24,301 nt of DNA, taken from positions 1 through 24,301 of the forward strand of contig DATBBL010000056.1 of NCBI GenBank assembly GCA_036271015.1, in the 5' to 3' direction. Within the stretch, counting starts at the first letter, position 1; every line of letters begins with the position of its first letter. The notes under the pieces are model-generated. The model was not told the origin of the DNA and searched no databases. It saw nothing but the letters and a program-made list of their open reading frames with translations. The translations under genes were made by a program, and so were the position numbers. This document shows, one piece after another, positions 6,041-13,101 of this stretch. The DNA is from DASUAS01 sp036271015 (lineage in GTDB: Bacteria > Actinomycetota > Acidimicrobiia > IMCC26256 > DASPTH01).

Positions 6041-6451
6041 CTAGCTCGCCGGCTCGAGCTCTCGGACGAGCCGGAGGAGCAACGCCCGTTCGAGATCGCC
6101 GACTTCGACCAGCTCGAGGCCGGCGGTGACGACGCCGTTGTCGTCCGCGACCGCGTGGCGAACCTCGCCCGTCACCCGGATGCTGGCCCCGTGGCGTGCG
6201 CCGAGGCGCAGGTCGAGGAGCACCCGGTCGCCGACCGCGAGCTCGCCGCCGCTGCTGTGCAGCCCGACGCCCGTGGTCGAGAGGTCACGCACGAAGCACT
6301 CGGTGTAGTCGCTGTCGGAGACGTAGGGACGGTCCCTGTTCGGGTCGTCGACGAGGTAGCGGCTGGTCCAGCCGGCGACCCGGGGCGCGTCCCGGCGCCG
6401 TTCGCCGCCCCGCCACGTCTTCTGTTCCGGGTTCTGCTTCCGTGTGAACAC
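6041..6451 (-). CDS. PilZ domain protein (c-di-GMP receptor)
   Basis: A 136-residue single-domain PilZ protein. Both c-di-GMP-binding motifs are intact: the RxxxR element as RDAPR (Arg20 to Arg24, within ERRRDAPR) and DxSxxG as DLSTTG at residues 56-61. Beta-strand-like segments such as GDRVLLDLRLG and RVTGEVRHAV follow. It has no partner domain, membrane segment or signal peptide, so it should act as a cytoplasmic adaptor that reports c-di-GMP to an unknown target. The start is the GTG at 6449-6451, supported by AGGGG about 9 nt upstream; there is no in-frame ATG nearby. A hairpin terminator follows the TAG stop. It is divergent from the SDR gene at 6629. Confidence 0.85.
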   Translation of the reverse strand: MFTRKQNPEQKTWRGGERRRDAPRVAGWTSRYLVDDPNRDRPYVSDSDYTECFVRDLSTTGVGLHSSGGELAVGDRVLLDLRLGARHGASIRVTGEVRHAVADDNGVVTAGLELVEVGDLERALLLRLVRELEPAS

Positions 6452-6561
6452 GTGCCGCCCCTGGCTCGGTCGAAGTCCTTCCCGGAGTGATCGGCCGTTC
6501 GAGCGCGAATCTCGAGCCGTCGTGACCCCTGCCACTGTCGGCCAGGGTCCGCGTCCGCCAT

Positions 6562-6578
6562 GGCTGCCATCGGCAGCC
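6562..6578. promoter_or_regulatory. inverted repeat in the PilZ/SDR divergent promoter region
   Basis: GGCTGCC (6562-6568) and GGCAGCC (6572-6578) are perfect 7-bp arms around ATC. They lie 51 nt before the SDR start and about 20 nt before the candidate -10 box at 6599, where an activator or repressor would bind. This is a candidate operator from position and symmetry only. Confidence 0.4.
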
Positions 6579-6598
6579 GGGTCCTGGTGCTCCTGCCG

Positions 6599-6604
6599 TA
6601 GCCT
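6599..6604 (+). promoter_or_regulatory. candidate -10 box (TAGCCT) for the SDR gene
   Basis: TAGCCT fits TANNNT and lies 24 nt before the ATG at 6629, leaving a short leader that contains the GAGGAGG ribosome site at about 6617-6623. No clear -35 hexamer is visible. Confidence 0.4.
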
Positions 6605-6628
6605 CCACGCCGACACGAGGAGGTACCC

Positions 6629-7570
6629 ATGGCGGGACGGCTGGAGGGCAAGGTCGCGATCGTGACCGGCGCGGGAGGGGGCATCGGGCGCGAGCACGCG
6701 CGGCTGTTCGCCGCCGAGGGCGCGGCCGTCGTCGTGAACGACGTCGGCCGTCGCACCGGTGCCGACGCCGCCGCGGTCACCGCCGAGATCGAGGCGGCCG
6801 GTGGAACCGCGGTGGCGGACGCGACCTCGGCGACCTGGGACGGTGCCGGCGCGATCGTGCAGCACGCGATCGACGAGTTCGGTCGCCTCGACATCGTCGT
6901 GAACAACGCCACCGCGGCGCGCAACGCCGACCTCTGGCGCGTCACCGAGGAGGAGTGGGACCTCGCCCTGGGCGTGAACCTCAAGGGGTACTTCGCGATG
7001 ATCCGCGACGCGGCGCCGCACCTCTGCGGTCAGGGTTCCGGGGTGATCGTCAACACCAGCTCGGGGTCGGGGTTCGGGCATCCGTCGGCCGTGGCGTATG
7101 CGTCGGCGAAGGAGGGCGTGGTCGGCCTGACCCGCACCGTTGCCCGTGAGCTCGGGCGCTTCGGTGTGCGCTGCAACGCCATCCGCCCCTTGGCGCTCGG
7201 AGTGTCGACCGAGGAGTACGGCGAGCACACGTCGAAGTGGGCGACGCTCATGTCGATCACGATGGCACCCCGCGGCGCGCATCTCGCGTTCAACGTGGCG
7301 ACGCCGGAGACGCACCCACCGGCGAAGATCTCACCGATGGTGGTGTGGCTCTGCACCGACGCGGCGCGGGGCGTCAACGGGCGGACGTTCCACGTCGCCG
7401 GCGACACCGTGTCGCGCCTCAGCGAACCGGAGCGCGAGCGGGCGATCACCAACGCCGGCGGTTGGACCCTCGACGCGCTGGACACCGTCGCGCCCACCCA
7501 CCTGGTCGAGGATCTCACCAACGACTACCTGCTCGAGGACCACCCCGAGCTGCAGGTGTTCGAGCCCTGA
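6629..7570 (+). CDS. SDR family oxidoreductase with C-terminal extension
   Basis: A 313-residue short-chain dehydrogenase/reductase. Seen: the dinucleotide-binding TGAGGGIG at residues 13-20, an acidic Asp38 after the second strand (VVVNDVG), NNAT (in place of NNAG) at 92-95, the catalytic Ser in NTSSGSG near 144 and Tyr157-xxx-Lys161 (YASAK). After the usual 250-residue fold an unusual tail (TLDALDTVAPTHLVEDLTNDYLLEDHPELQVFEP) follows. The overall pattern resembles the hydroxyacyl-CoA dehydrogenase-type SDRs annotated near 17-beta-HSD type 4, which oxidise 3-hydroxyacyl-CoA or steroid substrates, but the substrate is not determined. The start has a good GAGGAGG site. It is monocistronic and converges on the CAP-domain gene. 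Confidence 0.88.
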   Translation: MAGRLEGKVAIVTGAGGGIGREHARLFAAEGAAVVVNDVGRRTGADAAAVTAEIEAAGGTAVADATSATWDGAGAIVQHAIDEFGRLDIVVNNATAARNADLWRVTEEEWDLALGVNLKGYFAMIRDAAPHLCGQGSGVIVNTSSGSGFGHPSAVAYASAKEGVVGLTRTVARELGRFGVRCNAIRPLALGVSTEEYGEHTSKWATLMSITMAPRGAHLAFNVATPETHPPAKISPMVVWLCTDAARGVNGRTFHVAGDTVSRLSEPERERAITNAGGWTLDALDTVAPTHLVEDLTNDYLLEDHPELQVFEP

Positions 7571-7598
7571 CCCGCTCCGCGTGCCGAACGGCGCGGCG

Positions 7599-8090
7599 TC
7601 AGATGCCGCCGAAATCCTGGACCACCCAGAGGCGCCCGTCGCCGGACCGGAAGTACCCGATCCCCACGATGTTGTAGTTGCCCGAGACGATGTTGGCCCG
7701 GTGCTCGGGCGAGTTCATCCAGGCGCCTTCGACCTGCTCGGCCGACATCCCGACGGTGCCCACGAAGATGTTCTCGGCCATGGTCCGGAACCCGCCGTAG
7801 TCGGCCGAGCTGACCAGGCCGCCCAGGTTCTGGTGCTCCAGGCTCCCGCTGTTGGCCATGCTGTTCGCCCACGTGCCCGCCTGGTTGGCGAGCTTCGGGC
7901 TCCACGTCAGCGGCGGCAGGCCGTTCGCCGCCCGGTCGTGGTTCACGTCGTTGAACAGGCCCGCGGCGTACGGGTCGCCCGGACCGCCACTCGACGTGTT
8001 CGCGAAACCACAGGACGCGAGCCCCAAGCCGAGGACGCCCGCCATCACCACGACGGCGACGCGCTTCCGCACCAACTGCTGCACCCGCAT
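7599..8090 (-). CDS. secreted CAP-domain (SCP/PR1) lipoprotein
   Basis: A 163-residue exported protein. The N-terminus has basic residues, a hydrophobic stretch (VAVVVMAGVLGLGLASC) and a lipobox LASC with Cys27 as the expected lipidated residue. The mature part is a CAP/SCP-like domain: LFNDVNHDRAANGLPPLTWSPKLANQAGTWA, then the conserved MAENIF and EGAWMNSPEHRANIV, ending in WVVQDFGG. In this family His and Glu residues in LEHQ, AEN and SPEHR line a conserved cavity. It would sit outside the membrane; its role is not known. The start is the ATG at 8088-8090 behind a GGAAGGGG site. The 104 nt upstream to the next gene hold no recognisable promoter. Confidence 0.87.
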   Translation of the reverse strand: MRVQQLVRKRVAVVVMAGVLGLGLASCGFANTSSGGPGDPYAAGLFNDVNHDRAANGLPPLTWSPKLANQAGTWANSMANSGSLEHQNLGGLVSSADYGGFRTMAENIFVGTVGMSAEQVEGAWMNSPEHRANIVSGNYNIVGIGYFRSGDGRLWVVQDFGGI

Positions 8091-8194
8091 CCAGGCCCCT
8101 TCCGAGCGGTGTTCGAGGCATCAAGCGTCGACGACCCGTTTCGGAGGACCCTTGTGGCAGCTTCAACGCTCCATCATCTCGGCCCCTGGGCGGC

Positions 8195-9166
8195 TCACCG
8201 GTACCGGGAGCGATCGACCTCGACCCCCGGCTCCCCGGCCTCGGCCAGGTAGCGCCAGACATCGGGGCGGGAGCCGTCGAGATCGGTGAAGCGGTAGGCC
8301 TGCGCCAGCTCGCCCGAGCTCACCGACTGCTGGTTCCACCGGGCCCGCTCGGGATCGGCCGCGAGGGCGGCGACCGCCCGGCCGACGAACCGCGGCGATT
8401 CCGACAGGGCGAAGTCCGGCGGCGCCACCGGGAGGCCGCGCTCACCGCGGTCGGGGTCGACCGCCTCGCCCCAGTGGGCGTCGTCGACGCCGAACGCGTC
8501 GAGCATCATCTCCGAGCGCAGGAAGCCGGGCGTGATCGACACCGCGGTGCCGCCCCGCGCCGCGAGCTCGTGGCCCTGGGAGAAGGCGAGCCGGTTCACC
8601 GCCACCTTGGCCAGGTCGTAGTACACCGAGATGCGGTAGTTCGACGCGTTGTACCGCGTGGTGCCGTCGGTGACCTCGACCAGCAGGCCGCCCGGACGGT
8701 CGACGACCAGCGGCAGCAGGAAGCGCGACGTCACGAGGTGCGTCTCGATCGCCAGGCGCAGGATCCGCAGACCGTCGTCGAGGTCGTACTCCCAGATCGG
8801 CGTGTTCCACTGCGCCGGTCCGCCCTTGAGCAGCTCACCGCCCCAGATGTCGTTGACCAGCACGTCGACGTGGCCGTGCTCGGCCCGCACGCGGTCGGCG
8901 AGCGCCCGCACCTGCGTGTGGTCGAGGTGGTCGACGGCGACGGCGATCCCGCGCCCACCGAGTGACGTGACCAGGTCGGCGGTCTCCTCGATCGTCTCCG
9001 GCCGGTCGTACTCCGAGCGGGTCGTGTGCGTCGTGCGCCCGGTGCAGATCACGGTCGCGCCCGCCTCGCCGAGGGCGGCGGCGATGCCGCGGCCGGCGCC
9101 TCGGGTCGCACCGGCGACGACCGCGACCCGGCCGCGCAGCGCCTGCGCATCCGGTGTCCACGTCAT
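8195..9166 (-). CDS. SDR family protein with altered catalytic motifs (DHRS1-like)
   Basis: A 323-residue SDR-fold protein. The cofactor loop is GATRGAGRG (residues 19-27) and the Tyr-xxx-Lys pair is present as YYDLAK (Tyr183, Lys187). Other hallmarks are changed: the NNAG motif reads NDIWGG (105-110), and the place of the catalytic Ser, 13 residues before the Tyr, is held by Thr (DGTT, 167-170). Arg44 in TGRTT suggests NADPH preference. The layout, with an insertion after the Tyr/Lys region and a C-terminal tail, resembles dehydrogenase/reductase SDR family member 1. The substrate is unknown. The ATG at 9164-9166 has a GGGAGGGGAGC site upstream. The next gene upstream on the same strand ends 42 nt away, so the two may be co-transcribed. 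Confidence 0.86.
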   Translation of the reverse strand: MTWTPDAQALRGRVAVVAGATRGAGRGIAAALGEAGATVICTGRTTHTTRSEYDRPETIEETADLVTSLGGRGIAVAVDHLDHTQVRALADRVRAEHGHVDVLVNDIWGGELLKGGPAQWNTPIWEYDLDDGLRILRLAIETHLVTSRFLLPLVVDRPGGLLVEVTDGTTRYNASNYRISVYYDLAKVAVNRLAFSQGHELAARGGTAVSITPGFLRSEMMLDAFGVDDAHWGEAVDPDRGERGLPVAPPDFALSESPRFVGRAVAALAADPERARWNQQSVSSGELAQAYRFTDLDGSRPDVWRYLAEAGEPGVEVDRSRYR

Positions 9167-9208
9167 GCGTCGTGCTCCCCTCCCGCGACGAGTGTCCCAC
9201 CGGCGAGA

Positions 9209-10339
9209 TCAGTGCCAGCGCAGGATGGCACCGAGGCCCTCGGTCGGACCGCCGGCCTTCGGGACGAGGCGCACGCCGGCCCCGGTGCCGAGCGCGGCGC
9301 GGATCGCGACGTCGACGAGCCGGCCAGGCTCGGCCTCGGTGATCCCGAGGCCCTCCAGGAGCTCCGGGGTCGCGACGACGGGAGTCGGGTCCGGACCCGA
9401 CCACGCCCGTCGTTCGTCGTCGGGGTCGTCGTGGACGAGCAGCACGTCGACCCGGCTCTCGCTGAGCGCCGCGAGCGTGGCGTCGACACCGTCGGCGGCC
9501 CGATCGTCCTGCCCGGACTCCTCGCGGAACTTCTCCAGGGCCGCCACCGTCGTCCGGGCCGCGGCGTCGCGCACCCAGCGCCGGACCTCGGACTGCATCC
9601 GTTCGGTGTCCACCCCCGGCGCGCGGCCGCCGGAGATCTCGTGCAACCGCAGCAGCAGACGATCGGGGAGATGCGCTTCGAGCAGCTCGACGGCGCGCAC
9701 GTCACCGCCGACCACGATCACCTGCGCGCCGATGTCGTCGCTCACGCCCCGGACGGCATCGGCGACCTCGTGCGCATGGCTCTCCCAGGTCCGCTCGGCG
9801 CGCTGCTGGATCTTCCGCTGCCGCCAGCCCCCGGGCTTGATCTTGCGGATGGGCTCGGAGTCGTCGGGGTCGGGGTCGACGTCGACATGCTCCTCGGCCG
9901 GTCCGACGCCGAAGGCGGCGATGTCGGCGCCGCGCCGGTCGGTGAGCACCACCACGTACGGCACGGTGTCCTGGCGCCAGCGGAGCAACGGGCCGAGGAC
10001 CGGGAGCCGGTCCCAACGCCCGACGTCGGCCGGCAGCGGTTCGGGACCGTGCTCCACGTGCAGCAGTCCGCCCGCGGTGGCGAACGCGGCGAGGGCGGGG
10101 CCGAGCTCGTGGGCGGGGCCGACGACCGGCGTCACGTGCTCCAACGCCTCGGGATCCGCGCCGCGCGACGCCAGCTCGCGCCGGAGGTCGTGCCAGTGCA
10201 GATCGGCGAACTGCGCCGCGTGGTCGAGGTCGCCGGGCGTGTTCAGGTAGACCGAGACCATCGGTCCCGGCTGCTCGGCGAGCGCCCGGACCTCGGCCGC
10301 GTGCACGCCGACGGGCAGGTGCTCGCCTGAGGTCTCCAT
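9209..10339 (-). CDS. Vms1/Rv2629-family protein with an eRF1-like fold
   Basis: A 376-residue protein of the bacterial eRF1-like family that includes mycobacterial Rv2629 and is often labelled Vms1/Ankzf1-type peptidyl-tRNA hydrolase. Seen: an N-terminal domain beginning AEVRALAEQPGPMVSVYLN, a central part with YVVVLTDRRGADIAAFGVG, and the loop KPGGWRQRKIQQRAERTWESHA, where GGWRQ at 170-174 is in the place of the release-factor GGQ/GSQ loop. A C-terminal L30e-like domain follows, with VLLVHDDPDD. In the eukaryotic relatives this loop cleaves stalled peptidyl-tRNA; for the bacterial members activity is inferred. The start is the ATG at 10337-10339; an upstream in-frame TTG at 10372 is less likely. 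Mycobacterial members are dormancy-induced; nothing here shows the same. Confidence 0.82.
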   Translation of the reverse strand: METSGEHLPVGVHAAEVRALAEQPGPMVSVYLNTPGDLDHAAQFADLHWHDLRRELASRGADPEALEHVTPVVGPAHELGPALAAFATAGGLLHVEHGPEPLPADVGRWDRLPVLGPLLRWRQDTVPYVVVLTDRRGADIAAFGVGPAEEHVDVDPDPDDSEPIRKIKPGGWRQRKIQQRAERTWESHAHEVADAVRGVSDDIGAQVIVVGGDVRAVELLEAHLPDRLLLRLHEISGGRAPGVDTERMQSEVRRWVRDAAARTTVAALEKFREESGQDDRAADGVDATLAALSESRVDVLLVHDDPDDERRAWSGPDPTPVVATPELLEGLGITEAEPGRLVDVAIRAALGTGAGVRLVPKAGGPTEGLGAILRWH

Positions 10340-10343
10340 CCGG

Positions 10344-10361
10344 GGGTGATGCCCGTCACCC
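10344..10361. promoter_or_regulatory. inverted repeat just upstream of the Vms1-like start
   Basis: GGGTGA (10344-10349) and TCACCC (10356-10361) form 6-bp arms around a 6-nt spacer, beginning 5 nt before the start codon. It could be a leader hairpin hiding the ribosome site (no good Shine-Dalgarno is visible) or an operator. The arms are short and GC-rich, so chance is possible. Confidence 0.3.
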
Positions 10362-10417
10362 GGGGTCGCCAATCGTCGGCGCTTTCGCGTGCCCGGCGGC
10401 GCCGTCGGGCGACCGCG

Positions 10418-10723
10418 TCAGCGCGCGTCCGGCGCGATCGACCGGAGGGTGGCGGTGAGCGCGGCGGCGTCCTCGTCGGAGTACGACATCCGTCGGCGCT
10501 CGGTGTCGGGCGGGTCGTTCACCAGCCCGGTCGCTGGCCGCCACGCGTGGCGGGGGCGGATCGGCCGCGACACGAAGCCGCCACCGCAGTTGGGGCACAC
10601 GTTCTCGAGCGCATCGACGCAGGGCTGGCAGAACGTGCACTCGTAGCTGCAGATGCGCGCGTGCGCGGCGTCGGGTGCGAGGTCCACGTCGCAGCGTTCG
10701 CAGTTGGGCCGCAGTGCGAGCAT
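10418..10723 (-). CDS. DUF1272 zinc-ribbon protein with C-terminal extension
   Basis: A 101-residue protein. Its first 60 or so residues are a DUF1272 domain: MLALRPNCERCD, then ICSYECTFCQPC and CPNCGGG, with eight Cys in four pairs (CxxC, CxxxC, CxxC and CxxC types) that should bind zinc. Typical members are short, and this one continues with about 36 residues (GLVNDPPDTERRRMSYSDEDAAALTATLRSIAPD) that are charged and probably helical. Function is unknown for the family. The ATG at 10721-10723 has no strong ribosome site. It lies between the VOC gene and the Vms1-like gene on the same strand with 101- and 78-nt gaps, so it is probably transcribed alone or weakly linked. Confidence 0.83.
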   Translation of the reverse strand: MLALRPNCERCDVDLAPDAAHARICSYECTFCQPCVDALENVCPNCGGGFVSRPIRPRHAWRPATGLVNDPPDTERRRMSYSDEDAAALTATLRSIAPDAR

Positions 10724-10824
10724 CGTGACTCCCGTGGGTCGACCGTCGTCGGGGTGTCGCGGCGCGCCAGCGCGACGCCCACCTCGACGCGGCGATCGCG
10801 TCGGGGCAGGCGTCGCGCCACCGG

Positions 10825-11223
10825 TCACGAGGGCGGGGCGAAGAACTCGAGCGCGATGCCGTCGGGGTCGCGGAACGACACGCCGGAACCATACGCCGCA
10901 TCCTTGATGCGTCCGCGCGCGATGCCGAGCTCGTCGAGGCGCAGGGCCCACTTCTCGAGCTCTTCGCGGTCCGCGCAGCCGAAGGCGACGTGGTCGAGAC
11001 CGACGCGGAACTCGCTGAAGTGTTCCGGCGGTGCCGCGGTGCCGTGCTGGTGCAGCCCGAGGAGCGTCCCGTTCCCGAGCAGGTACACCGAGTGGTGCAT
11101 GTCGGGCTCGGTGTCCTCGTCGAGCACCGACTCGGCGTCGAGGAGCGACTCGTACCAGGGCCGGCTGACGGAGAGGTCGCGCACGGTGAGGGCGACATGG
11201 GTGAGCGGGGGGAATGCGGTCAT
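10825..11223 (-). CDS. VOC-family (glyoxalase/bleomycin-resistance-like) protein
   Basis: A 132-residue protein with two beta-alpha-beta-beta-beta repeats of the vicinal oxygen chelate fold. Seen: the first-strand His in LTHVALTVRDLSVSRPWYESLLDA, a second-repeat His in VGLDHVAFGC, LLGLHQHG before it, and a C-terminal Glu in DPDGIALEFFAPP; these are the places of metal ligands in this family. The enzymatic reaction cannot be read from sequence, as the family includes glyoxalase I, dioxygenases and antibiotic-binding proteins. The ATG at 11221-11223 follows AGGAAGG. The gene is divergent from the AraC-type regulator at 11348 across 124 nt with two spaced direct repeats, so that regulator probably controls it. 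Confidence 0.87.
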   Translation of the reverse strand: MTAFPPLTHVALTVRDLSVSRPWYESLLDAESVLDEDTEPDMHHSVYLLGNGTLLGLHQHGTAAPPEHFSEFRVGLDHVAFGCADREELEKWALRLDELGIARGRIKDAAYGSGVSFRDPDGIALEFFAPPS

Positions 11224-11304
11224 GGGAGTGCCTTCCTGATGGGGGTGCGTGCGGTGACGCGATGACAGACTGAGTATCCGTGGGCAGCCCGGACGAGACC
11301 ATGA

Positions 11305-11336
11305 CCGCGACACCGCGCCACCTTGCCGCGACACCG
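11305..11336. promoter_or_regulatory. two 11-bp direct repeats spaced 21 bp, candidate AraC-type binding sites
   Basis: CCGCGACACCG is present at 11305-11315 and again at 11326-11336, a start-to-start distance of exactly 21 bp (two helical turns). AraC-family dimers classically bind direct half-sites with this spacing, as at araI1-araI2. The pair lies between the divergent VOC and AraC-type genes, 12 to 43 nt before the regulator's start codon. Confidence 0.6.
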
Positions 11337-11347
11337 GACTTGCGTCC

Positions 11348-12337
11348 GTGACCGACACGGACGCGCCCGCGCTCCTCCAATCCGCGCTCGAACAGCTGCG
11401 ACTCGAAGGCGCGATCTTCTTCCGCTCGGAGCTGAGCGAGGGCTTCTCGTTCGAGTCGACCCCGCAACAGCTCGCCGATGCGCTCCATCCCGGCGCGACG
11501 AGCATCATCCTCTTCCACATCGTCGCCCGCGGCACCTGTTGGGTCGCGGGCGAGGACGGCGTCCGTCACTGGGCCGAGCAGGGTGACGTGATCGTGGTGC
11601 CCTACGGCGACCACCACGTCATCGGCGGCGAGTCGCCCGCGGAGCTCGTCTCGATCATGACGCTCCTCGATCCGCTCCCGTGGGAGCAGCTCCCGACCAT
11701 CCGGCACGGCGGCGGCGGTGCGCGCGTCGATCTCGTGTGCGGGTACCTGCACTCGGAGGACCCGCTGTTCGATCCCGTGCTGCGCGTGTTCCCGTCGGCC
11801 TTCGTGGTGCGCCTCCCCGACGGCGCGGCCGCGGAATGGGTGCGGGCGAGCGTCACCTACTCGATGCAGGAGCACGCGCCGCCCACCAACCTCAGCGGCA
11901 GCCCGCAGGCGATGCGCCTTCCCGAGCTGGTGCTCATCGAGGTCCTGCGGGTGCACCTGGCGTCGGCGCCCGCGGTCGACCACGGCTGGCTGGCGGCGCT
12001 GCACGATCCGGTGCTGGCCCCCGCGCTGGCCCAGCTGCACCGCGCGCCCGAACGGCGCTGGACGGTCGCCGAGCTCGCCGCCGAGGCGGCGGTCTCCCGC
12101 TCGAGCCTCGACGACCGCTTCCGTCAGGTGCTCGGGCGCTCACCCATCCGTTACCTCACCGAGTGGCGCATGCACCTGGCCGAGGACCTGCTCGCCAACA
12201 CCGACAGCGGCGTGGCGGCGGTGGCCCGCAAGGTCGGCTACGACTCGGAGGAGGCGTTCAGCCGGGCGTTCAAGCGCGCCCACGGCGCGTCGCCCAGCCA
12301 CTGGCGCATCGCCCGGCAGTCCACCGCGACCCGGTGA
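11348..12337 (+). CDS. AraC-family transcriptional regulator with cupin-type sensor domain
   Basis: A 329-residue regulator. Residues about 20-190 form a cupin-like ligand domain of the Cupin_6 type (LFHIVARGTCWVAGEDG, GDVIVVPYGDHHVIG, with the histidines visible). Residues about 225-320 form the AraC DNA-binding domain, with two helix-turn-helices: WTVAELAAEAAVSRSSLDDRFRQVLG and the conserved GVAAVARKVGYDSEEAFSRAFKRAHGASPSHWR. The start is the GTG at 11348-11350, with no obvious Shine-Dalgarno, so leaderless or weak initiation. It probably binds the 21-bp-spaced repeats upstream and regulates itself, the divergent VOC gene and the methyltransferase gene that overlaps its end by GTGA. The ligand is unknown. 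Confidence 0.88.
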   Translation: MTDTDAPALLQSALEQLRLEGAIFFRSELSEGFSFESTPQQLADALHPGATSIILFHIVARGTCWVAGEDGVRHWAEQGDVIVVPYGDHHVIGGESPAELVSIMTLLDPLPWEQLPTIRHGGGGARVDLVCGYLHSEDPLFDPVLRVFPSAFVVRLPDGAAAEWVRASVTYSMQEHAPPTNLSGSPQAMRLPELVLIEVLRVHLASAPAVDHGWLAALHDPVLAPALAQLHRAPERRWTVAELAAEAAVSRSSLDDRFRQVLGRSPIRYLTEWRMHLAEDLLANTDSGVAAVARKVGYDSEEAFSRAFKRAHGASPSHWRIARQSTATR

Positions 12338-13086
12338 ACCGGGAGATCCTCGTGGCGCGGTTGCGCGCCGCCGGGTGCGTGGCCGCCGACGAGGAAGCCG
12401 CGTGCATGCTCGCCACCACGCGCGACGCCGACACGCTCGAGGTGTGGCTCCGGCGCCGGGCCGATGGCGTGCCGCTGGCCTGGATCACCGGATGGACGAC
12501 GTTCTGCGGCGCGCGGATGCACATCACACCCGGGGTCTACGTCCCGCGTCAGCAGACGGAGGCGCTGGCGCGCCGAGCCGCGCGCGTGCTCCCGCGGTCC
12601 GGCTTCGCCCTCGACCTGTGCACGGGTGCGGGCGCGGTCGCCGCGTACCTGCGCCGGGCCGCACCGGACGCACGGGTGATCGGCATCGACCGGGATCCGC
12701 GCGCCGCTCGGTGCGCGCGCGACAACGGCGTCACCGCAGTGGTGGGTGACCTGGCCGCGACGCTGCACCGGCCGCAGGCGGTCGACGTGCTCACCGCGGT
12801 CGCACCGTACGTCCCGACCGGTGCGCTGCCGCTGCTACCCGCCGACGCCCGGCGTCACGAGCCGCTCACCGCCTTCGACGGCGGACCGGACGGCCTCGAC
12901 GTGGTGCGGCGGGTGGTCGACGACGCGGCCCGGCTCCTGCGCCCCGACGGCTGGCTGGTCGTCGAGGTGGGTGGCACCCAGGACGACGGGCTCGCGCCGG
13001 AGCTCGCCGCGCACGGCTTCGGCGACGTGACCGTGTGGCGCGATGCGGACGGCGACCTCCGGGGTCTGGCCGCGCGCCGGGCGTGA
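12334..13086 (+). CDS. PrmC-related (HemK-family) methyltransferase without the catalytic Asn
   Basis: A 250-residue SAM-dependent methyltransferase resembling PrmC relatives of unknown target (TIGR03704-like, by memory). Seen: an N-terminal helical region, PLAWITGWTTFCGARMHITPGVYVPRQQTE near 47-75 (the region equivalent to the PrmC substrate-binding linker), the SAM loop DLCTGAG at 94-100, GIDRDP near 117-122 and APYVPTGALPLLPADARRHEP. In PrmC the segment is NPPY with Asn holding the glutamine amide; relatives I recall have NAPYVP. Here Val156 takes the Asn position (AVAPYVP), so glutamine methylation is doubtful. It starts at the GTG 12334-12336 overlapping the AraC stop, so the two are translationally coupled. 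Target: unknown. Confidence 0.85.
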   Translation: MNREILVARLRAAGCVAADEEAACMLATTRDADTLEVWLRRRADGVPLAWITGWTTFCGARMHITPGVYVPRQQTEALARRAARVLPRSGFALDLCTGAGAVAAYLRRAAPDARVIGIDRDPRAARCARDNGVTAVVGDLAATLHRPQAVDVLTAVAPYVPTGALPLLPADARRHEPLTAFDGGPDGLDVVRRVVDDAARLLRPDGWLVVEVGGTQDDGLAPELAAHGFGDVTVWRDADGDLRGLAARRA

Positions 13087-13101
13087 TCCCGCGAGGGCGG
13101 G

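Noticed and set aside
8649..10330. Long plus-strand frames opposite the DHRS1-like and Vms1-like genes
   Set aside because: They are antisense shadows with Ser/Arg-rich composition; the minus-strand frames carry recognisable motifs.
9209..10372. A longer Vms1-like protein starting at a TTG at 10372
   Set aside because: Eleven extra residues contain no conserved motif, and an in-frame ATG at 10339 is the more usual start.
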